Source: an uncultured Oscillospiraceae bacterium
Lineage (GTDB): Bacteria > Bacillota > Clostridia > Oscillospirales > Oscillospiraceae
Assembly (NCBI GenBank): GCA_910584805.1
Contig: CAJUCB010000003.1
Span: 8,827 to 24,978 of the forward strand
Length of the DNA: 16,152 nucleotides
Direction of reading: 5' to 3'
Below, piece after piece: positions 6,061-12,806 of the stretch (positions are counted from its first letter, which is position 1; every line of letters starts with the position of its first letter). The notes beneath the pieces were generated by a model, which was not told the origin of the DNA, searched no databases, and saw nothing but the letters and a program-made list of their open reading frames with translations. The translations under genes were made by a program, and so were the position numbers.

Positions 6061-6969
6061 TCAGTCCTCCTCCATGCCCCCTGCCTGGCCGGAGAAAATC
6101 CAGGGGGCGGGTTGGACTTCGATCTCGTCCTTGCGGCCCACCTTGGAGACCTCCAACTGCATGACCTCTGTAGGCTTGATGCCGTTTTCCCAGAGCATGC
6201 CGGGGATGTGGCTCATGTAGCTGAACTCCAAGGTATAGATCACCACCCGGATTTTGGGGTTCACATGCACCAGGGTCCTGAGCTCCATGTTCAGCTTGTC
6301 CGATGCCACCAGGAATGCCACGTCGGGCACAGGCCAGCGGTGGGAATAGCTCTCCATATCGCTGACGATCCGGACGTTGCGCAGGCCGAAGCGGACCAGG
6401 TTCTCCTCCATGGTCTGGTGGTCCCCTTCCTTATACTCCACAGCCACTACCTGGCCCTTCCGCGCGGCAATGGCAGCCTCTACTGCAATGCTCTCCCCAG
6501 AGACCACACAGATGTTCTCCGTCTCGTTGAGGTGAAGCTTATTCATAATCACCGCCCGAATCTCCGGAGCCACATAGCGGATGGAGCCGGGGGAAAAGCT
6601 GCTGTTGTCCAGCCCCGTGGGGTAGGCACTGTGGGCATGGGGGTTCTCAATGAGCATGGCAGCGGAGACGTTCACCCCCCGGTCGATCATCTCCGAGAGA
6701 AGGTTGTGCTTCATGGGGCCGCTGGGCTCAGAGCCCTCGTTGTACCACACCTGGCAGTCCCCCATGCCGTTGTCCCACATATTATAAAAAATCTCTGGGT
6801 GGTTCCCGTCGGTAAAAACCAGCACGGAAGGGTTGGCCTGAACCGCAGCCATCAGGTTTTTGTCACGCCCGGTGACATCCAGGATACGGATAGAGGCCAG
6901 GTCGATGTCAGCATTATCGGAAAAATATTTCAGCCATGCCAAGATGCTCTCATTGTTGAAAATGCTCAT
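6061..6969 (-). CDS. CbiE/CbiT-like protein with truncated CbiE part (302 aa)
   Basis: Residues about 10-115 resemble the C-terminal part of CbiE (precorrin C5-methyltransferase): ILDVTGRDKNLMAAVQANP, VLVFTDGNHP and AAMLIENPHA align with that half. Residues about 134-295 resemble CbiT (C15-methyltransferase/decarboxylase): PEIRAVIMNKLHL, AVEAAIAARKGQVVAVEY, EENLVRFGLRNVRIV and a C-terminal LEVSKV segment. The first ~100 residues of a normal CbiE, with its GxGPG SAM loop, are absent, and the CbiT G-x-G-T-G-S loop is replaced by VVSGES (155-160). The ATG at 6967-6969 has AAAGGAG 6 bases upstream, and a good promoter lies further upstream, so the short form appears genuine. No cobalamin gene is adjacent. 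It may be a repurposed methyltransferase-fold protein. Family likeness is fairly sure; activity is unknown. Confidence 0.72.
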   Translation of the reverse strand: MSIFNNESILAWLKYFSDNADIDLASIRILDVTGRDKNLMAAVQANPSVLVFTDGNHPEIFYNMWDNGMGDCQVWYNEGSEPSGPMKHNLLSEMIDRGVNVSAAMLIENPHAHSAYPTGLDNSSFSPGSIRYVAPEIRAVIMNKLHLNETENICVVSGESIAVEAAIAARKGQVVAVEYKEGDHQTMEENLVRFGLRNVRIVSDMESYSHRWPVPDVAFLVASDKLNMELRTLVHVNPKIRVVIYTLEFSYMSHIPGMLWENGIKPTEVMQLEVSKVGRKDEIEVQPAPWIFSGQAGGMEED

Positions 6970-7051
6970 AAAACGCTCCTTTCCCGGAGAACGGGATTCT
7001 CTCACGCTTCCCATGGGGGCTTGTCCCCTGCACTTTGGGAAATACCCTCCT

Positions 7052-7080
7052 ATTTTAAGGCCAGCAGGGGGTTCTGTCAA
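7052..7080 (-). promoter_or_regulatory. sigma-A promoter of the CbiET-like gene
   Basis: On the minus strand TTGACA (7075-7080), a 17-base spacer and TAAAAT (7052-7057) form a near-consensus promoter about 80 bases upstream of the chosen ATG. It shows that transcription starts downstream of any place where a missing CbiE N-terminus could be encoded. Confidence 0.82.
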
Positions 7081-7260
7081 GGGTCAGCTTATCCCCTGGG
7101 CCAACTCCTCTTCCACGGTAAGCCGGGGCAGCCACCAAACCCTGGTCATAGCTGCCCAAGGGCACGGTGGTCAATTGTGTGCCAAAGCCCCCTCCCCCTT
7201 CCCCCTGAAAAATCCATCGAAGGCGGTAGAACAATAAAAAATAAAGCGCGGTCTCTCCCC

Positions 7261-7289
7261 GCATGAAGCACAGCGGAAGGGGAGATACT
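7261..7289 (+). promoter_or_regulatory. forespore (sigma-F/G-type) promoter of sigG
   Basis: GCATG (7261-7265), 15 bases, then GGAGATACT (7281-7289) fits the sigma-F pattern GYATA-N15-GGnnAnAnT, with one deviation in the -35. Transcription of sigG by sigma-F is established in Bacillus subtilis. No good sigma-A promoter is seen upstream. A perfect dyad GATACTG-GAAA-CAGTATC (7284-7301) overlaps the -10 and expected start. Confidence 0.7.
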
Positions 7290-7320
7290 GGAAACAGTAT
7301 CACGAAAGCGAGGGACCGCT

Positions 7321-8097
7321 ATGGGACGGCTAAGCAAGGTAGAGATCAGCGGCGTGAACACCTCCAAGCTCCCGGTGCTCACCAGGGACGAGGCCAAGGC
7401 CCTGTTCCTCCGGGTCCGGGAGGGGGACGAGGAGGCCCGGCAAACCCTCATCCAGGGGAATCTGCGCCTGGTGCTCAGCGTCATCAAAAAGTTCGACGGG
7501 CGCAACGAAAACCCCGATGACCTCTTCCAGGTGGGCTGCGTGGGGCTGATCAAGGGCATCGACAACTTCAATGTGGATTTGGACGTGTTTCCCAGCACTT
7601 ACTTGGTCCCCATGATCATCGGTGAGATCCGCCGCTACCTCCGGGACAACAGTGCTGTGCGGGTCTCCCGCTCCATGCGGGACACCGCCTATAAAGTCCT
7701 CCAAGCCAAGGAGCGTTATATGGCCGAGCACCAGCGGGAGCCCAGCATTGAGGAAATTGCCAAGCTGCTGGACATCAAACGGGAGGACGTGGTATTCGCC
7801 TTGGACGCCATCGTAGACCCGGTCTCCCTCTATGAGCCGGTGTACTCCGACGCTGGGGATACGATATGCGTCATGGATCAGGTGAAGGACCAGAAGAACA
7901 CCTCGGACAGTTGGCTGGAACAGATCGCCCTAAAAGAGGCCATGGACCGCCTCAGCGACCGGGAAAAGACCATCCTGAACCTGCGCTTTTTTGAGGGCAA
8001 GACCCAGATGGAGGTCTCCCAGCGCATTGGCATCTCCCAGGCCCAGATTTCCAGGCTAGAGAAAAACGCCATTCAAAAAATCAAGCGGGAGTTGTGA
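7321..8097 (+). CDS. sigG: sporulation RNA polymerase sigma factor SigG (258 aa)
   Basis: SigG directs late forespore transcription during endospore formation. The N-terminus KVEISGVNTSKLPVL (6-20) is the distinctive SigG leader. Region 2 contains NLRLVLSVIKKF, DDLFQVGCVGLIKGIDNF (66-83) and STYLVPMIIGEIRRYLRDN (92-110). Region 3 spans about 115-190. Region 4.2 has the helix-turn-helix at about 229-251 (MEVSQRIGISQAQISRLEKN). Length equals that of known SigG proteins (about 257-260). GAGGG lies 6 bases before the ATG. Unlike in many Firmicutes, spoIIGA-sigE is not immediately upstream; the neighbour is the divergent CbiET-like gene. It is monocistronic, ending at a strong bidirectional terminator. 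Its presence indicates a spore-forming lineage. Confidence 0.96.
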   Translation: MGRLSKVEISGVNTSKLPVLTRDEAKALFLRVREGDEEARQTLIQGNLRLVLSVIKKFDGRNENPDDLFQVGCVGLIKGIDNFNVDLDVFPSTYLVPMIIGEIRRYLRDNSAVRVSRSMRDTAYKVLQAKERYMAEHQREPSIEEIAKLLDIKREDVVFALDAIVDPVSLYEPVYSDAGDTICVMDQVKDQKNTSDSWLEQIALKEAMDRLSDREKTILNLRFFEGKTQMEVSQRIGISQAQISRLEKNAIQKIKREL

Positions 8098-8154
8098 ACA
8101 GTTCCCCACGGCAGGTGCATTACAGCCCTCCAAGCTTCGACTGTTAAACTGCTC

Positions 8155-8192
8155 AAAAGGCGCTGCCCACGCAATAGGGCAGCGCCTTTTTT
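8155..8192. terminator. bidirectional Rho-independent terminator between sigG and the kinase gene
   Basis: A perfect 10-bp stem GGCGCTGCCC/GGGCAGCGCC (8159-8168 with 8177-8186) is flanked by AAAA on the left and six T on the right (8187-8192). It serves sigG (+) and the traX-like/response regulator/kinase operon (-). Confidence 0.92.
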
Positions 8193-9581
8193 CTATTCTC
8201 CAAGGGGAAACAACAGCTCCGCCGTCCCGCCCTGTTCCGTATTAAATAGCCGCAGCTCCCCACCGTGGTCCTTGGCCACCTGGCGGGCGTAGCACAGGCC
8301 CCAGCCGGTGTGGCCATCCTGGGGACGGCTGGCATCGCTGGTATAGAGGCCGCGCCCAGCCCGGGCAAGGGCCTCCGGGGTGAAGCCAGGCCCGGTGTCA
8401 GTTACCGATACCGTCAAATGCTCCCCCTCTGCCCGCACAGACAAGCCCACCTTGCCCCCGCTCCCCGCATAGCGGACGGCGTTATCCAGCAGGTTCAATA
8501 CCGCCCGGTTCACCGCCTCCTGGCGCAGGGGCAGCAGCAAGGCCGGTGGCTCCTCGGCCTGGAATTGGATATCCTTGGGGCCACACAAACCCTCCCCTGC
8601 CGTCCGCCAAAGCTGGAACAGCGCCAGGAGGGAGACAGGCTGCACCGGTTCCTCCCCGCCATCCCCAGCAGAAAGGGCACGCAGACGGCCCAGGTAGTCC
8701 TCCAAACGCTCTGCCCCCCGGAGGATGGCGTCCACACTCCCCTGCTGGGCAGCGCTCAAGGCTTCCTCTGCCAACAACTCCCCGTTGCCACTGATGATGG
8801 TCAGGGGGGTCTTTAAGTCGTGGGTCAGCGCCGCCAACTCCCTCCGGCTTTGCTGCTCCATGGCCCACTGACGCTCTAGGGAGTCCGCCAAGCTCTCCCG
8901 CAAAAGGTCCATGGCCTCCAAGGCCTCCCCCAACTCCCGGACCCTAGCTCCGCCTGTGAATCGTTCGTTCAGACGCTGATGGGCAATGGCCTGGGTGGCA
9001 GCGGTGATGGTCTTTGCGTCCTGCCGGAGCAGGCGGGTATAGCGGCGGGTATTCAGTCCCGCCAGCAACCCCCACATCCCAGCCAGCAACGCCAGCATAC
9101 TGCCCAGAAAGTCCGGCAGGACCTTTTCCAGAGCAGGGTCAGCGTAAGGATTGGAATAATCATACTGTAGGACACACACCGCCCCCTCCGGCAAGGAAAC
9201 TATCTGATGGTGCTGGTAGTATGGGAAGTGTCCCGTCTTCTCCCCGTCTATGGCCTGGCGTGCATAGTCTGCATGGCGGCGGTCCATGCCGCCACTGTCT
9301 TTCAGATCTCCATCTGCATCGAACACCGCCCAGCGATAGTAGTGGGGAATGACCTCTGTGTCAAACTCCCTACTCAGCACTTCCGCCGTGGATTGCACTT
9401 GGCCGGCGGCGTAGGCAGCCGGAAGCACAAAGCCCAGGTTGACCAGCATGGCGAAACAGAGCCACCAGAGCAGAAGGGTTACTAGAAGTATCCCCCCTGT
9501 GGAAAGCAGGTAACACCAAAGCAGGGCCGTCAGCCTCAGGGGCCGCTTCACTGGCTTTTCCACTTGTACCCCACCCCCCAT
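8193..9581 (-). CDS. sensor histidine kinase (about 462 aa)
   Basis: This is the membrane kinase of a two-component system. Transmembrane segments at about 17-45 and 158-176 enclose an extracytoplasmic sensor domain of roughly 110 residues (46-157). A HAMP-like linker follows, then the H-box ELAALTHDLKTPLT with phospho-acceptor H254, N-box NLLDNAVRYA (363-372), G1 DTGPGF (395-400) and G2 GWGLCYA (426-432). The protein ends soon after the catalytic domain. It overlaps the response-regulator gene. The ATG at 9579-9581 gives a 34-bp overlap but has no clear ribosome site. A GTG at 9561-9563 follows a G-rich GGGGTGGGG, and another at 9549-9551 would make a GTGA overlap; either would remove 6-10 N-terminal residues. 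The signal is unknown. Confidence 0.9.
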   Translation of the reverse strand: MGGGVQVEKPVKRPLRLTALLWCYLLSTGGILLVTLLLWWLCFAMLVNLGFVLPAAYAAGQVQSTAEVLSREFDTEVIPHYYRWAVFDADGDLKDSGGMDRRHADYARQAIDGEKTGHFPYYQHHQIVSLPEGAVCVLQYDYSNPYADPALEKVLPDFLGSMLALLAGMWGLLAGLNTRRYTRLLRQDAKTITAATQAIAHQRLNERFTGGARVRELGEALEAMDLLRESLADSLERQWAMEQQSRRELAALTHDLKTPLTIISGNGELLAEEALSAAQQGSVDAILRGAERLEDYLGRLRALSAGDGGEEPVQPVSLLALFQLWRTAGEGLCGPKDIQFQAEEPPALLLPLRQEAVNRAVLNLLDNAVRYAGSGGKVGLSVRAEGEHLTVSVTDTGPGFTPEALARAGRGLYTSDASRPQDGHTGWGLCYARQVAKDHGGELRLFNTEQGGTAELLFPLGE

Positions 9582-10213
9582 ACCGTCTCAATGGGTGCCT
9601 GTCCCACCGCCCGAAGCTTGGCGCGGATATTTTTGATATGCTCCGTAATGGCGGTGTTGTCCCCTGTGCCATCGAAGCCAAACACCGCCTCATATAGCTG
9701 CTCCTTGGTGAAGGTCTGGCCCGGACGGAGGGCCAAGTGCTGGCAGATTTCGTACTCGCTCTTGGTCAAACGGATGGCTTGGCCCTGGCAGGACACCGTC
9801 CGCCCAGAGAGGTCAAATTCCAGCTCTCCCCGGCGCAGGCAGTGCTGTGGCGTGCGAGACTGGCGGCGCAAGTGGGCATTCACCCTGGCCCGCAGCTCCG
9901 CCAAGCGGAAGGGCTTGGTCAAATAGTCGTCTCCTCCCAGCCCCAGGCCCGACACCACATCCTCCTCCCCAGTCTTGGCCGTGAGAAAGAGGATGGGACC
10001 GTCTGCCAGTGCCCGGATGCGGCGGCAGGTGGCAAAGCCGTCCTCACCAGGCATCATCACGTCTAGGAGGATACAGTCCGCCCAACGGCAGTGCGCTTCC
10101 TGGACCTCGTCCCCCTGAGAGAGAACCGTTACCTGGTGCCCATCCCGTTCTAGGGCCGTTTTCAGCAGGGCCCGGAGGTCGGCGTCGTCATCCACTGCAA
10201 GAATATGGGCCAT
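9548..10213 (-). CDS. OmpR/PhoB-family response regulator (221 aa)
   Basis: The receiver domain (1-115) has the acidic pocket D8-D10, phospho-acceptor D51 (ILLDVMMPG), switch residue T78 and K100 (LTKPF). The DNA-binding winged helix (about 125-219) shows LTKSEYEICQHLALRPGQTF, NTAITEHIKNIRAKL as recognition helix and the C-terminal ETVWGVGYKW hairpin. All catalytic positions are intact, so it should be phosphorylated by the overlapping kinase and act as a transcription factor. It starts 10 bp after the TraX-like gene ends, with GAGGG shortly before the ATG. The three genes probably share one transcript. The nearest plausible target is the operon's own promoter. Confidence 0.94.
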   Translation of the reverse strand: MAHILAVDDDADLRALLKTALERDGHQVTVLSQGDEVQEAHCRWADCILLDVMMPGEDGFATCRRIRALADGPILFLTAKTGEEDVVSGLGLGGDDYLTKPFRLAELRARVNAHLRRQSRTPQHCLRRGELEFDLSGRTVSCQGQAIRLTKSEYEICQHLALRPGQTFTKEQLYEAVFGFDGTGDNTAITEHIKNIRAKLRAVGQAPIETVWGVGYKWKSQ

Positions 10214-10223
10214 AGCGCATCCC

Positions 10224-11093
10224 TCAATTCATCAGAAAATAGATCCCCCAGGAGAGGGCATAGAGAATATAAATGTGGGCGGGGTAAAACACATAGAAGA
10301 ACGCTTTGTGCCCACCGCCCCGCTCACCATTATAGAATAGCATGGGCACCGCCGCAAGGGCACCGTACCACTCATAGTACATGGTGAACATCTGGGTCCA
10401 GTGGAAGTCCGGCATAGCCGAAACCATAACGCCCACATACACCAGATCGTACAGCAGCTCCACCGCCACAAAGGCTGCCACCTGCCAGCGCCTGTTTTTT
10501 CGGAACAGGTAGAGGACGATGCCCACGAGAAGAACCGGGATACATGCGTCGGGGTTGGTATTCCAGGTAGGAATCAGGGGCAGGCCCGCCACCACCAGGG
10601 GCAGGCGGAGTACAGGGACGTTCGTCACCAGGGCGGTGAAGATAAATGGCCAGGCCAAGGGCAGAATCACCGCCAGCAGGCCCCGGACAATACGCTTCTG
10701 TCCCAGCCAGTCGATCCCCTGATAGATTACCATGAGGATGGCGAAAGCGGTCATCATGCCATTCATGGGGTAGAACCCGTCCGGCCGCCGCAGCAGGCCA
10801 AAGACGTTCATGGCCACCAGCAGGGCACTCATCCCCACCGAGACCAGATAGACCTTGAGAAAATACTTCCTCCGGTTCCGGGTCTTGGAAAAGCCCTCCA
10901 CCAGGCAGAAGAGGAAGAGCGGCGCGGCCAAGCGTCCCAGCATACTGAACGCCTCTGGGATCACCCCCGTAAAGCCCAGGATGTAGTGGATGTGGTCCAG
11001 AACCATGAGGATCAGGGCCATCCATTTTAATCCAGTCCCTGACAATCCCCGGCTTCCTGTCTCCGCCCGCGCGGTCAATGCAGTTGCTTCCAT
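10224..11093 (-). CDS. TraX family multipass membrane protein (289 aa)
   Basis: The sequence is strongly hydrophobic with about eight membrane helices. After a 22-residue N-tail it reads LKWMALILMVLDHIHYILGF, the signature start of the TraX family (acyltransferase-3-like fold), followed by GRLAAPLFLFCLVEGFSKT, a Tyr-rich central part and AFFYVFYPAHIYILY near the end. F-plasmid TraX acetylates pilin, but chromosomal Firmicutes homologues are not tied to conjugation and their substrate is unknown; an envelope acyl-transfer role is only an inference from the fold. The start has AAAGGAG 8 bases upstream. No transfer genes are nearby. It leads an operon with a response regulator and kinase, so it may be part of an envelope-stress response. 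Confidence 0.85.
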   Translation of the reverse strand: MEATALTARAETGSRGLSGTGLKWMALILMVLDHIHYILGFTGVIPEAFSMLGRLAAPLFLFCLVEGFSKTRNRRKYFLKVYLVSVGMSALLVAMNVFGLLRRPDGFYPMNGMMTAFAILMVIYQGIDWLGQKRIVRGLLAVILPLAWPFIFTALVTNVPVLRLPLVVAGLPLIPTWNTNPDACIPVLLVGIVLYLFRKNRRWQVAAFVAVELLYDLVYVGVMVSAMPDFHWTQMFTMYYEWYGALAAVPMLFYNGERGGGHKAFFYVFYPAHIYILYALSWGIYFLMN

Positions 11094-11136
11094 AGTCGTA
11101 GCTCCTTTCTTGTTTCTGCTCCTATGGTAAGGGGAA

Positions 11137-11164
11137 ATTATCAGGAAAGTCTAAGCAATGAAAA
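11137..11164 (-). promoter_or_regulatory. possible promoter of the traX-like/two-component operon
   Basis: TTTTCA (11159-11164), 16 bases and GATAAT (11137-11142) on the minus strand lie about 45 bases before the traX-like start. The -35 is weak, which would suit an activator-dependent promoter. Confidence 0.4.
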
Positions 11165-11173
11165 TCTTTTTAG

Positions 11174-11208
11174 AAAAACCACCGGTTCAATCTGACTGAA
11201 CCGGTGGT
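11174..11208 (-). terminator. Rho-independent terminator after the EamA transporter gene
   Basis: A perfect 12-bp stem ACCACCGGTTCA/TGAACCGGTGGT (11178-11189 with 11197-11208) and 7-base loop are followed on the minus strand by TTTTT (11174-11178) and more T-rich sequence. It ends the glmM operon. Confidence 0.9.
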
Positions 11209-11212
11209 CAAT

Positions 11213-12130
11213 TTATCCCACGCTTTCTGCTTGTTTACGCTTCCTTTCCGGCAGCTGTGCTAGGATGATGGCACCGAACATGAGCACGCAGCCCAGCACT
11301 TCCCGGCTGGACATACTCTGCTGCAAGATCAGCCACCCCGCCAAAACAGAGATCACGGACTCCAAGCTCAGCACCAGGCTGGCCACAGTGGGGTTGACCC
11401 CCCTCTGGCCAATGATCTGCAAGGTGTACGCCACCCCGGAGGACAGTGCGCCGGCATACAGGATGGGCCCCCAGGAAGCCAGAAAATCCTGAAGCGCCGG
11501 AACACCCTCCGCTGCCAGCATGGCCACGGTGGAGAGGAGCCCCGCCACAAAGAACTGGATGCAGGACATCTTCACCCCATCCACTTTAGGGCTGAAATAG
11601 TCAATCACCATAATGTGGACGGAGAAAGCCACAGCGCACAGGAGCACCAAGAAATCCCCCTTTTGTAGGGTCAGGGAACCACTCATGCACAGCAGGTACA
11701 GGCCGAACACCGCCACCACCACGCTAATCCACAGCTTGACGCCCACCTTCTTCCGAAAGAATAGGCCCAGGATGGGGACAATGACGATATACAGGGCGGT
11801 GATAAAGCCGGCCTTGCCCACCGTGGTGTATTGAATGCCCAGCTGTTGCAGGCAGGAGGCCACCCCCAAGGCTAGGCCGCAGCACACGCCCCCCAGGATC
11901 AGGGTTTTACCACTGTTACCCTGTTCCTCTTGGCGCTTTTCCGGGCTTTTCATCCGTCCAAAGACCAGCACCACAGGGATCAGGGTCAGGCCGCCCACAA
12001 AGGAACGGGCCGTGTTGAAGGCAAAGGGGCCGATGCGGTCCATCCCCACCGCCTGGGCCACAAAGGCCGTGCCCCAAATTAAGGCGGTGAGAAAAAGTAT
12101 CAGTAGGTTTTTTCCAGGTAGGTTCTTCAT
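11213..12130 (-). CDS. EamA-family (DMT superfamily) transporter (305 aa)
   Basis: The protein has about ten membrane helices arranged as two EamA repeats (about 8-150 and 155-292). The N-terminal repeat begins LLILFLTALIWGTAFVAQ, with the W-G-T/S-x-F motif typical of drug/metabolite exporters. LGIQYTTVGKAGFITALYIV and ASLVLSLESVISVLAGWLIL are the conserved helix-4 and helix-9 regions. A basic cytoplasmic tail (ERKRKQAE) closes the protein. Substrate cannot be told; family members export amino acids, nucleotides or sugars. It is the last gene of the glmM operon, 16 bp after the beta-helix acyltransferase, with only a weak ribosome site (GAGAGAAG about 9 bases before ATG), and is followed at once by a strong terminator. 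Its place after two amino-sugar genes may be functional or incidental. Confidence 0.92.
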   Translation of the reverse strand: MKNLPGKNLLILFLTALIWGTAFVAQAVGMDRIGPFAFNTARSFVGGLTLIPVVLVFGRMKSPEKRQEEQGNSGKTLILGGVCCGLALGVASCLQQLGIQYTTVGKAGFITALYIVIVPILGLFFRKKVGVKLWISVVVAVFGLYLLCMSGSLTLQKGDFLVLLCAVAFSVHIMVIDYFSPKVDGVKMSCIQFFVAGLLSTVAMLAAEGVPALQDFLASWGPILYAGALSSGVAYTLQIIGQRGVNPTVASLVLSLESVISVLAGWLILQQSMSSREVLGCVLMFGAIILAQLPERKRKQAESVG

Positions 12131-12146
12131 TCGGTTTTGCTTCTCT

Positions 12147-12806
12147 CTACTTTTTGATGATAATGGTATTTTGATCCTTATAGATGGCGTTGGGGGGGAT
12201 CACGCCGCGGACACTGGAAGTGGGATAGACCGTGCTGTGGGGGCCAATCACGGTCCCAGGATTCAGGACACTGTTGCAGCCCACCTCCACATAGTCCCCC
12301 AATAGGGCCCCCACCTTTTTGCGCCCGGTGGGGATCTGCTCCCGGCCGTCCTTCACCACCACCAGGGTCTTGTCACTTTTCACGTTGGAGGTGATGGACC
12401 CGGCGCCCATGTGGGCATGGCTGCCCAGGATGGAGTCCCCCACGTAGTTATAGTGGGGAGTCTGAACAAAATCAAAGAGCACCACGTTTTTCAGCTCCAC
12501 AGAGTTGCCCACCACGGCTTTTTTCCCCACAATGGCGCTGCCCCGGATAAAGGCACAGTGGCGGATCTCCGCCTCGTGGTCAATGATACAGGGGCCACCG
12601 ATGTAGGCAGAGGGGAACACCTTGGCATCCTTGGCAATCCAGACATCCTCTTCTGGATGGTCAAATTCTTCTGCCGGGAGTGTGGCCCCCAAACGGAGGA
12701 TAAAGTCACTGAGCTCCCCCAGCACCTCCCAGGGATAGGTTTTCCCCCCAAACAGTGGGGCGGCGATGGTGTCATCTAAGTGGAACAGTTCAGCAATGGT
12801 CATCAT
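12147..12806 (-). CDS. left-handed beta-helix acyltransferase, GlmU C-terminal-like (219 aa)
   Basis: An alpha-helical N-terminal part (1-50, MMTIAELFHLDDTIAAPLF) precedes a hexapeptide-repeat beta-helix. The helix shows the landmarks of the GlmU acetyltransferase domain: VVGNSVELKN (98-107), PHYNYVGD (117-124) with H118 at the place of the GlmU catalytic histidine, and MGAGSITSN (133-141). There is no N-terminal nucleotidyltransferase domain, so the common database label 'UDP-GlcNAc pyrophosphorylase' would be misleading. An acetyl-CoA-dependent acetylation of glucosamine-1-phosphate or a related sugar is plausible because glmM lies directly upstream; the ATG at 12804-12806 overlaps the glmM TGA (ATGA). 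AGGAG is 8 bases before it. A second ATG follows at once (12801-12803). The fold is secure; the exact substrate is inferred. Confidence 0.82.
   Translation of the reverse strand: MMTIAELFHLDDTIAAPLFGGKTYPWEVLGELSDFILRLGATLPAEEFDHPEEDVWIAKDAKVFPSAYIGGPCIIDHEAEIRHCAFIRGSAIVGKKAVVGNSVELKNVVLFDFVQTPHYNYVGDSILGSHAHMGAGSITSNVKSDKTLVVVKDGREQIPTGRKKVGALLGDYVEVGCNSVLNPGTVIGPHSTVYPTSSVRGVIPPNAIYKDQNTIIIKK

Larger units (their letters stand above)
6970..7320. other. divergent intergenic region (351 bp)
   Basis: The stretch holds the minus-strand sigma-A promoter (7052-7080) and the plus-strand forespore-type promoter with its hairpin (7261-7301). Between 7081 and 7260 I see no convincing gene, terminator or RNA; it is GC-rich with a short A/T-rich patch (about 7231-7245). 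Confidence 0.6.

Noticed and set aside
6970..7260. Cobalamin riboswitch upstream of the CbiET-like gene
   Set aside because: I see no B12-box-like conserved core, and the 5' leader after the predicted promoter is only about 75 bases.
5983..7266. Long open frame (427 codons) on the plus strand opposite the CbiET-like gene
   Set aside because: It has His/Val/Leu-rich low-information sequence typical of antisense frames, crosses two promoters, and conflicts with a gene that has family similarity, promoter and ribosome site.
7284..7301. Perfect hairpin GATACTG-GAAA-CAGTATC as a terminator
   Set aside because: No T-tract follows on either strand, and it overlaps the forespore promoter, so a regulatory dyad is more likely.
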